Both the position numbers and the translations under genes were made by a program. Under the pieces are notes generated by a model. It saw nothing but the letters and a program-made list of their open reading frames with translations. It had not been told where the DNA came from and made no database searches. A stretch of 64,000 nucleotides of DNA, from assembly GCA_037951165.1 (NCBI GenBank), contig JBBDHG010000011.1:762501-826500 (forward strand). Direction: 5' to 3'. The stretch is from Lophius americanus (lineage: Eukaryota; Chordata; Actinopteri; Lophiiformes; Lophiidae). Below, one piece after another: positions 63,121 through 64,000 of this stretch. Positions within the stretch are counted from its first letter, which is position 1. Each line of letters begins with the position of its first letter.

Positions 63121-64000
63121 TGTTGCAGACTTTTTAATTAAGTGCATTGTTTAAAGTCCTATAAATTAAGGTCCGCATGTCTCTATGGGCGGAGACTTCT
63201 CAGGAAGTGAATCTGGGTTTTCCTCAATTATATAGTATACCCTAAAATATTTTCATTCTTCAGGATAGAATATTGTGGAGAAGCAAATGTTTTCCTATTA
63301 ATGTTTAATAACGTTTTCTGTTTCTTTCACCTCGAAGATTTTTTTTGCAGAAACTTTGGCTTTAATTACCTGGAAAAAAAGTAGAAAAGTTTCTTCTACA
63401 ACATATACATCATAAGTAATTTTGAATCAGATGCACGGCAACATATTGTATATATAGAAAATAAACTGTATAGTGATAGAAAAATAGAAAAATACATCCT
63501 TTCTGAAAACATTTCCTTATTTTCACCATTAAGTGGTTTGAAAACCTGAGGCTCTGCAGCACTAATAACATAAACTACAGTTCTGTGATCATTCCTAATT
63601 AATCCATGACTAATGCATGATTCATCACGTTCCTCTGAATGAGTTAACGCGTCGCATATCATGAACTCATGCGGCTCAGGATTCATAAATGATTAGATCA
63701 ATATCAGATTTGTCTCCAGTTTTTCAGTACAAAGGTGAGAGTGTTGTTCACTGCGGCATTAAAGTCAAATCGATGCAGCAGGGAGAGAGTGTCAATCATT
63801 AATACCTAGTTCAGTCTGGAGCCACAAACATGATAATACCCCGGAGAACTGGACACACTTAATGAAGATTAAAACACTTAACGGATGCGGCGTTGACTTA
63901 ATAGGTAGGAGGACAGTACGTGAGTACATCTTATGTTTAGACGTTAATGAAATGGAGACTGTTGATACATATACATGGAGTTCACATGCTTTCATGCGTG

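Larger units (their letters stand above)
60131..64000. other. Intergenic region downstream of anxa13
   Basis: No supported gene. It holds family B copies (60860 reverse, 62870), a CT microsatellite (61556-61624), a C run (62165-62178), a pair of hairpins (62768-62828) and a CAC repeat (62834-62860). The segments 62380-62420 and 63580-63690 share 'aatgcatga'-type text of a fish repeat. The remainder is AT-rich. Confidence 0.7.

Overview
This is a stretch of teleost fish nuclear DNA, most likely percomorph. It has small exons with GT..AG borders in long introns, dense CA/GT, CT, AT and AAT microsatellites, and relics of fish transposon families (hAT, Tc1-like, non-LTR retrotransposons). I see no prokaryotic operon, CRISPR array, phage or defence system. 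Two protein-coding genes can be reconstructed, both on the + strand.

Left part (1-35.8 kb): the 3' portion of gpr158, the class C orphan receptor also described as the metabotropic glycine receptor. Seven coding exons (94-162, 18497-18606, 19792-20030, 22339-22477, 25676-25781, 27065-27211, 27838-29694) join in frame into the last 888 residues: TM2 to TM7, the juxtamembrane segment, a coiled-coil start and a long disordered tail with seven VCPW(E/D) motifs. The ligand-binding ectodomain and TM1 lie to the left of the window. The 3' UTR may run to a poly(A) signal at 35744, with a hAT element inserted in it.

Middle (35.8-49.7 kb): intergenic sequence with repeats, microsatellites and several striking inverted repeats, including a perfect 52-bp palindrome at 43511. 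No convincing gene was found.

Right part (49.7-60.1 kb): a complete annexin A13 gene, eleven coding exons from ATG 49882 to stop 58175. It encodes 316 residues, the same length as I recall for human ANXA13, with an N-myristoylation start (MGNC) and four annexin repeats. A perfect CRE palindrome lies about 110 bp upstream of the ATG. The remaining 4 kb is intergenic repeats.

The two genes are not known to act together: gpr158 is a neuronal receptor that scaffolds RGS7-Gbeta5, and annexin A13 is a Ca2+-dependent membrane-binding protein of epithelia. The least expected content is two dispersed repeat families present many times in this window (a five-copy LINE-derived family with a shared internal deletion, and a family of about seven copies with an 'ACTAGGGGGAGC' core), a possible 84-nt cassette exon in gpr158, the multiplied VCPWE motifs, and closely paired hairpins.
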